Assembly: GCA_024509875.1 (NCBI GenBank)
Contig: JAMPIV010006402.1
Location: 1 to 64,000 of the forward strand
Source: Oreohelix idahoensis
Lineage: Eukaryota; Mollusca; Gastropoda; Stylommatophora; Oreohelicidae
Direction: 5' to 3'
Length of the DNA: 64,000 nt
The notes below the pieces were generated by a model. The model did no database searches and was not told where the DNA came from. It saw nothing but the letters and a program-made list of their open reading frames with translations. Positions 48,271 to 59,961 of this stretch are shown piece by piece. Position 1 is the first letter of the stretch, and each line of letters opens with the position of its first letter. The position numbers were made by a program, and so were the translations under genes.

Positions 48271-50123
48271 AAACGATTTGCCGCGGTTTAACATTATACA
48301 CTTTTGCTAGCGTTGGCTTTGAGATTTAAATATTTTCTTGTGCCAGAAATGCGATACCATGAATGGCGTTTGAATTTTTCTCGACCCGCGTTCTGGACAT
48401 ATATTCACACGCTGGTTTTAGCAGACGATATATATACACACACGCAATGTGACGTGGCGCCGTAAGGTTAACGTCCGATAAGGTAGTTTAAAATAAAAGG
48501 AAAAATTAAGGTTAACGTCCTATTGGTTTTTGAAAATGCCGTACTGAATTAAATAGGAAAGGGGAAGGAGTCCTTAATTTGAATATTTGAGGTCAGTTTT
48601 ATTTGAAAAGGAACGCTATTCACTAAACAGTCTCTGATTGGCTGTAGTGTAATAGACTAAGGGTTGTATAAAACCAATTAGTATTGGGTATAGGGGGCCA
48701 CTAGATGAAAAATTTCTTACACTAAAGACGTTGTTGTTAGAGACAAGGCAAGAGTACTGTCTTGGTTGCTAATTCTGCATAGCAGCTATCTGTATCGCCC
48801 TATTCAACAACCTAGTGTATAAAGTTTCTTTGATGCGGTAAATATTGAAACCTTTATATTAACATTTATATTGTCATTTTTATCATTATTATGTATGCAT
48901 TATTGAATTTGTATGAACCTTAAAGGGGAAACATTTATCTGGAGGGAAGCTAACATTAAACTCTGTGTTGTTTCACAGCGTTGTTAGGAACTGTATTAAC
49001 CTGGTATAGAAAAGCCAGACAGGCTTTCGGCCATATGGGGAGAAAAGAAAATTAAATATTTATGATGAAAAGAAAAAGTTGTGTTATGACATAAGACCAG
49101 GAAGATCACTGGCCGTCTTCTTCAACAAGTCACCGTGATTGTACATGACTTGATAGTATTAATGTAAAATGTTTCCTTTATCAAGGAAAATGTCAAACGG
49201 TGGTTTGAAAGTCATTTATCCAGAAGGGGGTACCAACCAAATTGAGAACGTTAACTAATTGTTTAGTTACCATACTGATGTCTGATGATATTGCCATGTT
49301 AGAATAATGAAAGAGAGAGATTATTAGATGCTGAGTGGGACACATTTGTATTGTTCCAGAGTTTCATCTACGAGTGAAAGTGAGCCCAGGTGACCTAACA
49401 CCTGTCCTTAAGTTCTGCAGTGAGGCCTAAATACTGAGTGTCTACACAGTGATTTACCTATAGAAGCAGAATCGTGTCTTGGCAGTGGAGACTGGCGTTT
49501 TATACATACTTCAAACAGCCTGGTTCCAGAGACCTCAGATAAGAATTGTCTGGGAAATTGATATCACAAACAATCCACTCTCTCAATTTCACAAAAGTTA
49601 GGATATCAGACAGTGAGGAACAAAAACGTTCAATAAACTTGTACCCTTTTCTAGGAGCAAGAAATACTTGACATTTTACCAGCTTGAGACATATAAATAA
49701 TTGTGGGATAACACCGACTCAATGACAGTTGTAAAATAATTGGTTGTAAATAATTTCATTATCATGTTGAGTTGATTATTCCTGTGTCAGAAGAATAACT
49801 AGATACAGGAAAATAAATTGAAAAAAAAAATAAGTTACATTCCAAACTTTACCCAGTGACTTGTTTAATCATTGTTTATTAGTAATAGGTGTAGTTGTTG
49901 TCCTGTTCATATACTTCATCACATGGCATATACCCTAGACACTTGCTAGACAACATACACACACCAATACACTTCAGTAGGGGAAGATATATAATCGGGT
50001 GAGGTCGTGGTGGAAGCAGACAAGTACCCTGTAAACTTATTTATATTTAATAAACCTCAGGGACTTGCATAGCTGACCTCACACCAGATACCATTAATAT
50101 AATATTGTAACCAAATATAACAA
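48271..50123. other. Internal non-coding part of the hAT element, possible intron
   Basis: Lies between the N-terminal exon-like frame and the zinc-finger/core frame of the transposase. No motif seen; an intron is the simplest explanation, although I could not fix splice sites. A later insertion is the alternative. Confidence 0.45.
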
Positions 50124-50590
50124 TCAATCCACCACATAAACCCTGCTTGATTCGGTATATACATCATCTGGTTTTTCATTTTGAAAAAAACCTATGTCTT
50201 GCATTAAACAATTCTGTATGAAATCATTATCAACTGTTATGGGCCAGTTTTGGAGGTCACTGTATTCTTTGAAATCACTGAAATTGCTTCCTGTTTCATG
50301 TTTCTGCTCAGTCTCTGCTTGTTCCGCGGTACTTTCATGTTGACCACTGTGATCGTCATCTGTATCAAAAGCGTCAACAGTGGGATGAATATTGCTAGAA
50401 AGAGCTCCCACAGTTTGTGGACTATCAGGGGCTTCAGTGGTGTTTGCTTGGCTTGTTTCAACTGTAGGTGTTGACAAACTTGACATTGCCAAATAGTTTG
50501 TTAGTTTTTGACATTTAGAGATTTCGTCAGATCGCTTCTCCTTGAGTTTGCGTTTTTTGTATACACTTAAGTACTTTCTTGAACCCTGTT
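50124..50590 (-). pseudogene. hAT transposase N-terminal exon-like frame
   Basis: Open from about 50590 (SRKYLSVYKKRKLKEKRSDE, basic start) through MAMSSLSTPTVE, an acidic Thr/Glu/Ser-rich linker, and YSDLQNWPITVDNDFIQNCL, QDIGFFQNEK to a stop at 50124. The basic start, disordered linker and (D/S)-x-x-x-WP motif are typical of the region before the TTF-type zinc finger in ZMYM1-like transposases. It has no stop of its own, so it is better preserved than the rest. Confidence 0.7.
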
Positions 50591-51058
50591 ATTCCTCTAG
50601 GGTCTTGACAGCTGTTAAAAAGGGACAACAATTACATTAGCCAAAGCAGAATAGCCAACTTACCGCGACACTCCACTTTTACAACATCTGTGCTACTGAC
50701 TCTCAAACTTTGGGATTGTTGAAATATATACAACAAAAAATTAATCAATTTGAGTCGTGCGACTATTGTCGCATGCTTTGAAAGGAAAAAAATTTAGGTC
50801 TACTTTCTGAGAAAGCGTTTTTTCGTTTACGGCTAGCCTACATGATACTTTAATAACCTTTTAATTTTTATGTTAACTATTATTTTGTATTGAATTGCAC
50901 TATATTATTAATATTTTTTTTTTTAACCCGTTCTCATACAGTAGACCCAAAATTTTTAAGCAATGTGGACTAAAGTCGCTTTTGGGGCCCCTCCGGCATT
51001 AGGGGCCCTGAAGCTTAAGCTTCATTAGTTTCATAGTAGATCCGCCACTGCACCTGAG

Positions 51059-52055
51059 ATTAGGCCATATTTGGAGAAGAATATTTATGAAAATATGTGC
51101 ATGTGTGATTATATGGTAAAAGAGTGTTTTTTCGAGAGAAAATTATTTTAAAAATATGAAACTTTATAAATTATGGTTTTTTTCGGTATACAAGCCGGAT
51201 TTTCCTTTCAGAAATCTACCTTTAAAAAAAAATTCGCAATGCATCTTATAATGTGATAATTATGATTATCATAACCAAATATGATGTTATCTTTTGTATT
51301 TATACACCTTCATATGATTAAAATTAATTTGTTTCACAAGCCCCATTAATGCATTCACCTTATAGTCATTCGCGTGTTAACGAAATTTCACTTCGATTAT
51401 TCCAGTGAAATAACGTCTTAAATCGCGTATTATACTGTGTGTTGCACTCAATAAAACTGAAAGCAACAGACATTTGATTAAAAAGCAGAAGTCTTCGCCC
51501 TCCTTCAGGTGCCTTTAAAAAACAAGCAAGAAATCAAAGCTAACAAACGTCAAAGTCTACCTAATAGACATGTATTAATGTTTCGCTTTCAATGAATCCT
51601 CCAAGACTATGTAGGTACTGTATTTTTTTTTTTTACCTCGCTAACACTTCAGTGTAACTTTAGAGACCTTTCGTTAATTAAAGATAAATATTCCCCTATC
51701 ACATATTATTATTCTAGGGTTCTATTGTTAGTGTCAATTCACGTTCGGTTAGCGTGTTGTCTAATGAAATCTGTTCTTGAATTTCTTTCAGATTACCTAT
51801 TCCTGTCACTGGTGGCGTAGCTCATTGGCAGCGTGCCCTATCTGCAGATCCTTTCACGAATTTCTTGCACTGTTCATGTCAGTTAAGGTCTTTTATCGTA
51901 GGTGTTTTTAATAAGACCTCTTTATTTTTATACCGTGTGCGTAGTATGTTAATAAAATTTACTTTACGTATCTTTATTTTGTTTTCTTACATCAAGGGAT
52001 ACAGTTCTGTGCTTCCAAACTATTTACCATGAATATCATAATCATTTAAAAATAC
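51059..52055. other. No recognised gene
   Basis: AT-rich flank of the hAT element. A tRNA A-box-like GTGGCGTAGCTCATTGGCAG at 51812 stands alone without a B box. Confidence 0.4.
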
Positions 52056-52059
52056 TTAT

Positions 52060-52210
52060 TCAGCTGCCCGGGAAGCACAGGCACCCTAAACAAAAACATG
52101 CATAGTGCTCCTATCTTGGTGCCATCCGATCAACGTCTTTCCATGTCTTATTTAGCAATTCCACGACTGTTTCTAGTTTTCTTTTCCACGCTTTTTTATT
52201 CTGTGTGTGG
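52060..52210 (-). mobile_element. LINE 3'-end remnant
   Basis: In reverse complement GGGTGCCTGTGCTTCCCGGG-CAGCTG preceded by CATGGAAAGACGTTGATCGG, a diverged form of the RDRKTWHVFVEGLCSFGS end at 22900-22957. About 150 bp. Confidence 0.5.
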
Positions 52211-52254
52211 TCTCCCACTATTTCTCTTACTCTGGGTGCTGGGAATGTCACGAG

Positions 52255-53520
52255 TTGCCTCTCGTTAGCTCTGCAGTAGTGGTCCAACAGTGGCCAAAAC
52301 TCAAGAGTAACTATTGTGGATCTTCAAAGGTGTCTACCTTCGCACAGGATTACTCTTGGCAGAGTTGTAGATACAAGGATAATGACGCTTCTGCCTCAAG
52401 GGAGTTTTCACAAGATATTCAGAAAAGCGAGAACAATGCTGCTGGAGGCTGAGAAATTGTTAACTCTAGTATTTGCCGTCAACCTTTGTGAATGATAGGG
52501 GTTTCTTATAATTCGTTAGCTCGTTAAAGCTCCCAGATGAGTTAATTCAACGAATTTCCTCTTATTATTATTGTATAGCTCTGGTTAAGCGAATTTAAGA
52601 AATTATCTAAGACATACGGATGTAGTACATTCAAAATGATTAAATCAACTTTAGATTTGTCTTTATACAAATAAAAAATTTAATAATCAATTATGTTTTA
52701 ACAGTTATAAAAAAATGAATAATTCCTTATTGAAAAAGTTATCATCACTGTGTGATGTTAGGACGTTCAAAAATTGGATAGTTCACATGGCAACTTTTAG
52801 ATTTCTACTTAGCTGCCAATGAGTTTGTCTGTTCTGCTTCAGCTGATGTTTGGTTCTTTGTAGATTGATGACTAGATCACACTCGTCACTGGTCAAGTTT
52901 GAAAGTTGTAGCACGTTCCAAGAAGTGTCATGGAGTAACTACCAAGCTGGTCCCGCTTCTATAAGACTCGTCTTATGATGATGTCTAGCTTCGAATTCAA
53001 GCCAATTATACCCTCATTTGTTCCACAGATAGTACCCTCAACTTGTACCACCAACTAATGTCACAAAAGAAGAGAACAAATACCCTCTTGAGTTTTGCGT
53101 TTTCCGATACATACTTATGTGTCCCCATCTTCCTATTCCACCATCCCATCTATCTCAGCACTGTTACCTTAGCTGAGAATTAATATTAATCCCATTGAAC
53201 GGAAAACTTTCTTTACATTTAAATTGAATATATGTACATTTAACTTAAAATTGGTTGAAAAGGTTAATAATATAGATTATGTACGTAATTTCATTCATCC
53301 TTCACTGCCTGCTCCATGTGGAACTTGGGACTACCTCTGCTTTTGGTTCTCTGTACGAAACTCACAATAAAGCAGTCGCCAGCCCTGGCAGTGGTGGTTC
53401 AAGAAATCATCATTCAATATGCTGAGGTTGCCAGCCTCAAATGCCTTGGACATCCATTAGTAATTTTCACACATTAACATTCACATGTCAAAATATTCAT
53501 ATTAGTTCACATGTTAATAA
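52255..53520 (+). repeat. 1.3 kb dispersed repeat, copy 2
   Basis: Direct-orientation relative of 12257-13563, about 40 kb away. Same internal order of conserved words from GCAGTAGTGGTCCAACAGTG (52273) to GAGGTTGCCAGCCTCAAATG (53420) and TTAGTTCACATGTTA. An indel of about 100 bp shortens this copy in the right third. Confidence 0.75.
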
Positions 53521-54219
53521 TTGTCGCATAGAGATTCATGATCAATAAATTTTCTATAATCTTTTCTTTTCTACCCGTGTCCTTTACTTTATTATCGCTC
53601 TTTTATCCTTTTCCTGTTTTTCGCCTTCGTTCGTTTGCGACTAAATATTACTTTCCCATTCAAACTTTCACCTGTTTCTTTTCTCATTTAGAAACGCATT
53701 TTATTGCGTAATATGTCAGTCCCTGGACGAGACGAAATAGTGTGAGAATTCATTCCGTCAGACATAGAGAGCAAACATTTGTCTACATTTTCAGCTGTCA
53801 CGAGAGTTTTCTTCGGCTAAGTTCTCGGCGTGAGGTGTGAACGGCGCCCTCATGCAAAGCTCAGAAATGAGACATGTCGTGTGAGGTGTGAAGACGCGTT
53901 TTGGCAGTTATGGCCAGCATCTAAGTTAAGTGTTAAGAGAGAGGGGAGGGCGGGGGGGGGGGGAAGAAAAACCGGCGCTATTTCGGGTTTTCGTAAGAGC
54001 GTGGGATCCTTTGTCCGTTTTCATATATCTACACGAGTAGCTTAGACTACTCATTCAGTTCTCCAAATTTTGCAGTAGACAGGTTGCTCGTGCTAAGAGA
54101 ATAAGCTGTTAAGCGAAGTTTCTCAGTTTGTTTCGTCAATTTGCCGAGCTTCTAGACTTCAAATATATATCAGCGTATAATTCTTAGTTTGTGCGATCGC
54201 CTGTAGTTCTGTGTGGAGG

Positions 54220-54269
<50 letters not shown>

Positions 54270-55985
54270 GTGTTGAGTGATTCAGTGATAACCGCTCATT
54301 TCATTTAACTAGTGAGATTCCTGTGCAGAAGTAATTAATTTATAAGTCTGTTATATTCTCTAGTCGACATGTTACAGTGGAAAGCAGAATAAATTATAAT
54401 TTCTAGCTTAAACTCATGCAGCTGTAAATGAATTTTATTAAATTGCTAGTAATCAGTCGAGAATATTTTAAACTAATTTATAACTGCATTGAGTATTGAC
54501 GAAATACGTATGTATTTCTAATTAATGATGACTGATTTTATTAATATAACTTATAGCACGGGAGATTTAAACGATAAGACAAGCTCTACGCTTGCAGTTC
54601 ATAATGTAAGTTATAACCGAGGAATAGTATGTATAAGTATGTTATATATTGTTTTCTCTTTATTCAGTGAAACTGGGGTAGCCCAACTTTGCCAGCGTTT
54701 TAGTACATGAGAAATATCTGTGAAGAACTAAAACATTTTTTTCTTAAAGACTTGGGTGTATAAAGTAAAACCTGTCTCGCATTGCGTTGGCATCCAGAAC
54801 GACAGAGTACCCATTTCATGAACTTTAAGATTAAATGAAGTAACGGGCCTATCGCGCCAGATTTAATTCTTCCTGAGAAAAACCTCAAGTACATTTCAGC
54901 CCGTGTGGCAAGTAAAATATTACAATCAATAACCTTTCCGACATTGTTGACAAAGTGTGGTGTGACCAAAAATTTTACCTTTGATCGAAGTTACAAACCT
55001 GACATTTTTTTCCTAAGTAGTGGAAACCTCGTGATTCTGACACTGTCAGCCCGCTTAAAACTAATTCTTACCTCGTGATTCAAGTGACACTAACCTTAGT
55101 CTGAAAAATATTCGCATGAAGAGGACGCTCCCCGGAACTTTGGATGAACCCAAAATCTGCAGAGCTGGGATCCGCTTCATTAAAAGAAAGACAGATTAAA
55201 GTGTGTGGGTATCCTAAAGTTTGCGCCAGACAGCAAACAACAGCACGATTGTAGGTAAGAATGTATGTCAGGGCCCTGATGAATGAACAGAGAGAAAGCA
55301 GGAACGAGTGACTCTTTTTATGGTATACCAAATTTCACCCATGTTGTATTTCTTTATGCAAGTTTTTTTGTTGCTAACAATATTTTCCTTAGAATAGATT
55401 AGAGTATCAAAGTCTGTTCATACCTTTAAAGGGAAATCATTAGACTACAGCAAATGTTTCCATGACTCTTTGGGGCGATCACTTTTCTTCTAACAGGACT
55501 GTGGGCTATACATCGAGGGAAAGGATCATACCAATGGGTCTATCATTCTTGTAGCAATTCATTGACTTTATGACTAAGTGTATATGTTTGATGTACTTTT
55601 ATGTGTGGTGATGGAATTTTATTATGATAATTAAAATTCACATAAACTTTATTCCAGTGTGTTGGTCAGTTCGTTCCCAATTATCTATATTTCCAGTGTC
55701 ATAGTTTCACATCTGTGTGTCTATTGTAGTCACTTATGTGGGTGTGTATCTGAAGTATATATATTAATATATATTATACTAGACGGTCTGACAAAATTTT
55801 AATCTGTTGTAGATGATACGCTGACTGAGAGAAATCATCTCGAAGGTCAGAGACTGACTCTAATATATTTCCTCCATCTCACTCGTGAAATCTATTTCTA
55901 TTTTATCATGTCCCACTGAGCTATCACTTGTTTCTATTGCTATTCAGAATTGATCAAACCAAGTCTTAATCCACCTATCACAAAT
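53521..55985. other. Mostly unrecognised sequence with a (TA)n tract
   Basis: Contains a G-run at about 53949-53962 and (TA)n at 54220-54266. Open frames of 60-90 codons (53830-54045 +, 54700-54969 -, 55080-55331 -) have no motif that I recognise. The right part may include the 5' LTR of the retrotransposon at 56788, but I could not define LTR ends. Confidence 0.4.
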
Positions 55986-55987
55986 CT

Positions 55988-56125
55988 ACGACAAATGAGG
56001 TCTCGTCCGTATGATTTTTTTGAACTTAGAATAGGAAGACGAGTACGACAAATGTGGACTCGTCCGAAGGATTGTTGAATTTAGAATAGGAAGACGAGAC
56101 GACAAATATCAGCTCGTCGGTCGAT
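55988..56125. repeat. Short tandem repeat, three copies, 54-57 bp
   Basis: ACGACAAATG-GG-CTCGTCCG and TTAGAATAGGAAGACGAG recur at 55988, 56045 and 56099 with small indels. It may lie in the LTR or leader of the following element. Confidence 0.85.
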
Positions 56126-56787
56126 GTTTTTTCTTCATTCTTAAATAGAAAGAGAGTGTGATTGTCTCCTGGATTTTAGTATCTTTTAAAAATAACTATC
56201 CCCTAGACTAACGATCTGTTTATGGGCGTGCTGACCACACAATTAATAATTGGTTTTTCCACAGCATTTTTGAGTAATATACATTTGAGTTATAGGTTGA
56301 TTTTGTCGGAATATATGTTAATTATTGATTTTGTATACTAAACGCTGGTAAAATTTGTGATTGTCTAGCAATCACAGGGTTCTGAAGAAGTAGGTGTTTG
56401 AGGTAAGCTAAGGAGTGCGTTCAGACAATTAAGTCTTGTTAATTGCCTCCCTTATCCTAACTGTCTTCAGGGGTGAACTTTTAGTGGACTTAAAAATTAA
56501 GGGATTTTTTTTCTCTTTAAAATTTTTGCAATAATAATTTTGTTTCCACTGTAGCAACTTATTTTTGTGTGAGTAAATCTTACTACTATTTAATTTGCAT
56601 AGTCGCTTGCAATTAGAGCTTTTAGAGCCAGGAATAGCAGCGATAGTTCGAGACTATATCATAGGAGGAGGTATCCCAGGTTAAAGTATATCATCTTTTT
56701 ATTTTGGTATTTTCCCTTAAGTGGTAAGGAACCAGTGTATCCTTTTTCTGACTTCTTTCTCGACTAAGTCTCAGTCACCTATTTACA
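56126..56787. other. Probable leader of the LTR retrotransposon
   Basis: No open frame. Its place directly before a gag-like frame suggests LTR/5' UTR. No primer-binding site or matching second LTR could be established. Confidence 0.35.
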
Positions 56788-58005
56788 ATGGCAGGGAGGG
56801 GGAAGCTTAGACAGATCCTCAGGGACGAGGCAAGACAAGAAGGTTTGGACGGAGAGGAAGCGAAACCTTTTGTCAGGGACGAACTTGACAGATATGAGGC
56901 GGAGAGGAAAGATGCTGAAGCTAAAGAGCAGAAGAAGATGGACGAGGAAATGGAAATCCGCAGGGAGAGAGAAAGAGAGAAGGAGATACAGCATGAGAAG
57001 GAGAGGGAGGAGAGACAGCATGAGAAGGAGAGGGAGGAGAGACAGCATGAGAGGGGGAGGGAAGAGAGACAGCACGAGTTGGCGCTTAAGACTCTAGAGT
57101 TCCAAAGTCGTGGTGCTGCCTCTACCTCCAGCAATGGAGAGTTTTCTCCTCATTCTTCCTTAACTGATCCTTCTAATACTCAATCTACTCATCTCACTGC
57201 TATATCTTTTGCGCTAGAATCTTTCCCGTGTCCTAATGAGAAGATTGACACGTATCTAGAAACATTTGAGAAAATTGCAACTCTGTACGGTTTAGAGAGG
57301 TCGCGCTGGAATATGAAGCATTCCCAGGCTTTGAAAAGCAGTGCGTATGATGTTTACGCCAAACTGGAGAGCAGCTAACAAGACAACTATGATGTGTTGA
57401 AGAAAGCGTTACTGGAGCGTGGTGAAATGAACGCGCGCAAATTTTTGCAACTGTTTCGCAACAGCAGAAAGGAGAATTTTGAAACTTTTCAGCAGTTCTC
57501 CTCCCGTCTAAAGAGGTATCTGACAAAGTGCCTAGAGCTCTCGCAGCTCCCCTCTACCTATGAAGGTCTGGAGGAATTTGTTATAACAGAACAAATAAAG
57601 AACACGTTGTCTGTTGACACCCGAAGATTCTTAGCTGAGCAAGGTGCAGAAAAGCTTGAAGACTTTTTGGAAAAGTCTGAGCGATATCACAATGCGCTGG
57701 CTGAACTGCCGGCCACAAAACGTAAACCGACCGAAGAGCCTTTTCGAAAGAATAATCTAGACCAATCTTCTCATGCTTCTAAAAAAAAAACCACAGAGAA
57801 ACTGGACCTCAAAACCCCCCTCCTGAAAAATCCAAGTTCTATAAAAACAAGTACCCTACCAACCACAGTAAACAGTCTGATCAACCCGACCGCCCTTCAT
57901 GGCACCGCAGCCAGCGAGGACAAAGTGACAAAGGATAATCCCCTGCGCACGGGAGTAATGATCAGGGCGAGCACACTGAGCCTAAACGCATCGGATGATT
58001 GCTAA
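56788..58005 (+). pseudogene. LTR-retrotransposon gag-like protein, one in-frame stop
   Basis: Structural protein of a Ty3/gypsy-type element. The start ATG at 56788 (MAGRGKLRQILRDEARQEGL) opens a highly charged region (residues about 40-110) with three 9-residue repeats of EKEREERQH, probably a coiled coil. Then comes FPCPNEKIDTYLETFEKIAT (about 57225), a capsid-like helix start. TAA at 57376-57378 breaks the frame, which continues unchanged with NYDVLKKALLERG, ENFETFQQFSSRLKRYLTKC and LEEFVITEQIKNTLSVDTRR, a SCAN-like helical segment typical of these gags. After about 57840 the frame is shifted and the basic tail is scrambled; no CCHC knuckle is seen. Confidence 0.75.
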
Positions 58006-58029
58006 CAGTCTCGCAAGGCGGAATTATTG

Positions 58030-58416
58030 ACAGTGATTCCCAACCTGAGGGAGAGAGACCCTCTACGCTAGGTACTGTTATTTCGAACGGTTCTCAAACT
58101 TTTTGTTTATTTGACACGGGGCTTACTTATGATTGCATTGTCGCCAGGCACCTGGTTAAACACGGTCAAGAGACAGGAGAGACCGTCGAACTTTGTGGAG
58201 TTTCTAAGTGTGAGGCACCTACAGCGCTTCCCATCGCATTGGTGGAGATACACTCTGACTTTGTCAGAGGTATGATCAAAGCGGCTGTTATAAATGACCC
58301 CATCTACCCAGTCATACTTGGCGGTAGATACGTGTTTATTGGGAAACCGGAAGAGCCGATTGTGGCAGCAGCAACTACAAGAGGGCAAACCAAGAAGGAA
58401 CGGGAGCCTGCGCCTA
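58030..58416 (+). pseudogene. Retropepsin-like protease fragment of the same element
   Basis: Aspartic protease start of the pol region: GSQTFCLFDTGLTYDCIVAR with the catalytic DTG at 58113-58121, then GETVELCGVSKC, ALVEIHSDFVRGMIKAAVIN and PIYPVILGGRYV (flap and ILG motif), and a linker ATTRGQTKKEREPA. The frame is shifted relative to gag. The polymerase is absent: after about 58416 the sequence changes to unrelated DNA, so the element is truncated or interrupted here. Confidence 0.75.
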
Positions 58417-58795
58417 ATTTCTTACCTATGTGTTGCATGCCGGTGTTATGGTTGTTGGTAACTGTTGCAAGTAGTAGTTGTTATGTTGTGGTGTGTAGTG
58501 ACAAGTCAATGTCAGTATGGTCGGGCTTACTGATGGCTGACTATTATAAATATATATATATATTTGCGGATGAGTGTAGTCCTAGAGTACCACAGTTTAC
58601 ACACACCAAAACGCAAATATCCAAGTCAGGAAATGTTGAAAACAACTGGTACAGTTCCAACTGTTTATTAAACTACAGCACGAACATCACGTTGACATCA
58701 AACAAACATTCTGTCATTAAGACAAGGTTCAAGTACATCCCCCTCATGTAGATAACATAAGTTCACTGCATCTAGTACAACAGAGACTGGCAAAA
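58417..58795. other. Sequence at the break of the LTR element, unrecognised
   Basis: GT-rich start (TGTTGCATGCCGGTGTTATG) and a short TATATATA. It might be an LTR of a second element, but no matching copy is in the window. The open frame running in from the protease is not convincing here. Confidence 0.35.
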
Positions 58796-59055
58796 TTAGC
58801 CACATATGTGCCGGGCTTCAAATATCTACTGTTCTCTGAGTGTCCTCTGACAAAACCATGTCAGGTAAATCTTTGGGCAATATAGCCGCATAAATGCCGG
58901 GCTTCAAATATCTACTGTTCTCTGCGAGTTCTCTGACAAAACCATGTCAGGTAAATCTTTGGGCAATATCGCCGCATAAATGCCGGGCTTCAAATATATA
59001 CTGTTCTCTGAGTGTCCTCTGACAAAACCATGTCAGGTAAATCTTTGGGCAATAT
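58796..59055. repeat. 86 bp tandem repeat, three copies
   Basis: GCCGGGCTTCAAATATCTAC begins at 58810, 58896 and 58982. Copies share TGACAAAACCATGTCAGGTA and CTTTGGGCAATAT with only a few substitutions. TGACA-AAACCA-TGTCA is a small stem-loop in each copy. Confidence 0.93.
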
Positions 59056-59538
59056 AGCAATGTCAATATTCTCATAAACTCTCCTCTGCACCAGGAGAAA
59101 GTCACCTCAATGACCGCCAACCATCTTGGGCTGGTAGCATCATAATAATATAAAGTTCTTGGCTACAAAAAATAGTTCAAAGGGTATTTTTACCTTCACT
59201 GCCCTCCAAGAATCAAACACAAAACATTCGCCATCCTTGGCTCTCAGAAATATATCAGAATTACAACAGGGGAAAAATCTCAAACATTTTATCACACAGA
59301 GGACTCTGTTTACCCGTATACACAATTAGAGAAGGATCGCTGAACACCTTCTCAGCTCAAAAATCCCGGGCAGACTGTGTCGAGATACAGTCTTCCGGTC
59401 CCGCCAAATCATCACGCATGAGCAAATAATCGCGTGATGTGAGTTTAGCTCACACGAGCTGTTCGTAAACTGTTCTAGAAAATCTTAAATAGACGAATGG
59501 CAAGACAAGGGAGGTAACAACTAAATCTGACTTGTACC
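59056..59538. other. No recognised gene
   Basis: Unique sequence flanking the LINE insertion. GGGAGGTAACAACTAAATCT shortly before the insertion point may belong to a retroelement LTR, which I could not confirm. Confidence 0.35.
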
Positions 59539-59547
59539 AAAAAGTAT

Positions 59548-59952
59548 CTTCTTCTTCTTTGATCCTTAGCCGCCGACCGTCAAAGCAGTCAGTGGCCATT
59601 ACGCCTGGTGGAGTCTTGGAGGGCAACAACAAATTGATTCCACTTTGCTCGGTTGGCGGCCATCCTTCGTACAGTGCCCCAACTCTGGTTCATTCTTTGC
59701 ATCTCAGCCTCCGCAGTCCTCCAGCAAGATGTTTTTGGTCGGCCTCTCTTTCGTTTTCCTTCAGGGGTCCATAGCATAGCTGTTCTTGTGATGGCATCGG
59801 GGTCTCTTCTGAGGACATGGCCAACCCAGCTCCAGCGTCTGCCAGCTATGATGGTGTGCATGTCCTCTTGCTTGCTCCGAGTAAGCCGATCTTGGTTGGT
59901 GATGATATTCGGCTAAAAGATTCGGAGAATTTTTCTTAGGCATGTTGTGTGA
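59548..59952 (-). mobile_element. 5'-truncated LINE with 9 bp target duplication
   Basis: The - strand encodes the C-terminal end of an RT protein: HTIIAGRRWSWVGHVLRRDP, RTAMLWTPEGKRKRGRPKTS and NQSWGTVRRMAANRAKWNQF-VVAL, stopping near 59589. A 3' UTR and (GAA)n tail follow. AAAAAGTAT occurs at 59539-59547 and 59953-59961, marking both ends of a 405 bp insertion. Same family as the fragment in the hAT element. Confidence 0.9.
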
Positions 59953-59961
59953 AAAAAGTAT

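Larger units (their letters stand above)
45436..51050 (-). mobile_element. hAT DNA transposon with both ends intact
   Basis: Terminal inverted repeats CAGTGGCGGATCTAC (45436-45450 and reverse complement 51036-51050), with GGGCCC and AAGCTT-rich subterminal sequence on both sides. The flanking 8 bp CACCTGAG is identical at 45428-45435 and 51051-51058, the hAT target-duplication length. Total 5615 bp. The transposase is encoded on the - strand in pieces. Perfect ends and duplication indicate fairly recent insertion, yet the coding region has several stops, so it was probably mobilised in trans or decayed afterwards. Confidence 0.95.

Noticed and set aside
51812..51860. A tRNA gene or SINE head (GTGGCGTAGCTCATTGGCAG)
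   Set aside because: An A-box-like word only; no B box or cloverleaf downstream.
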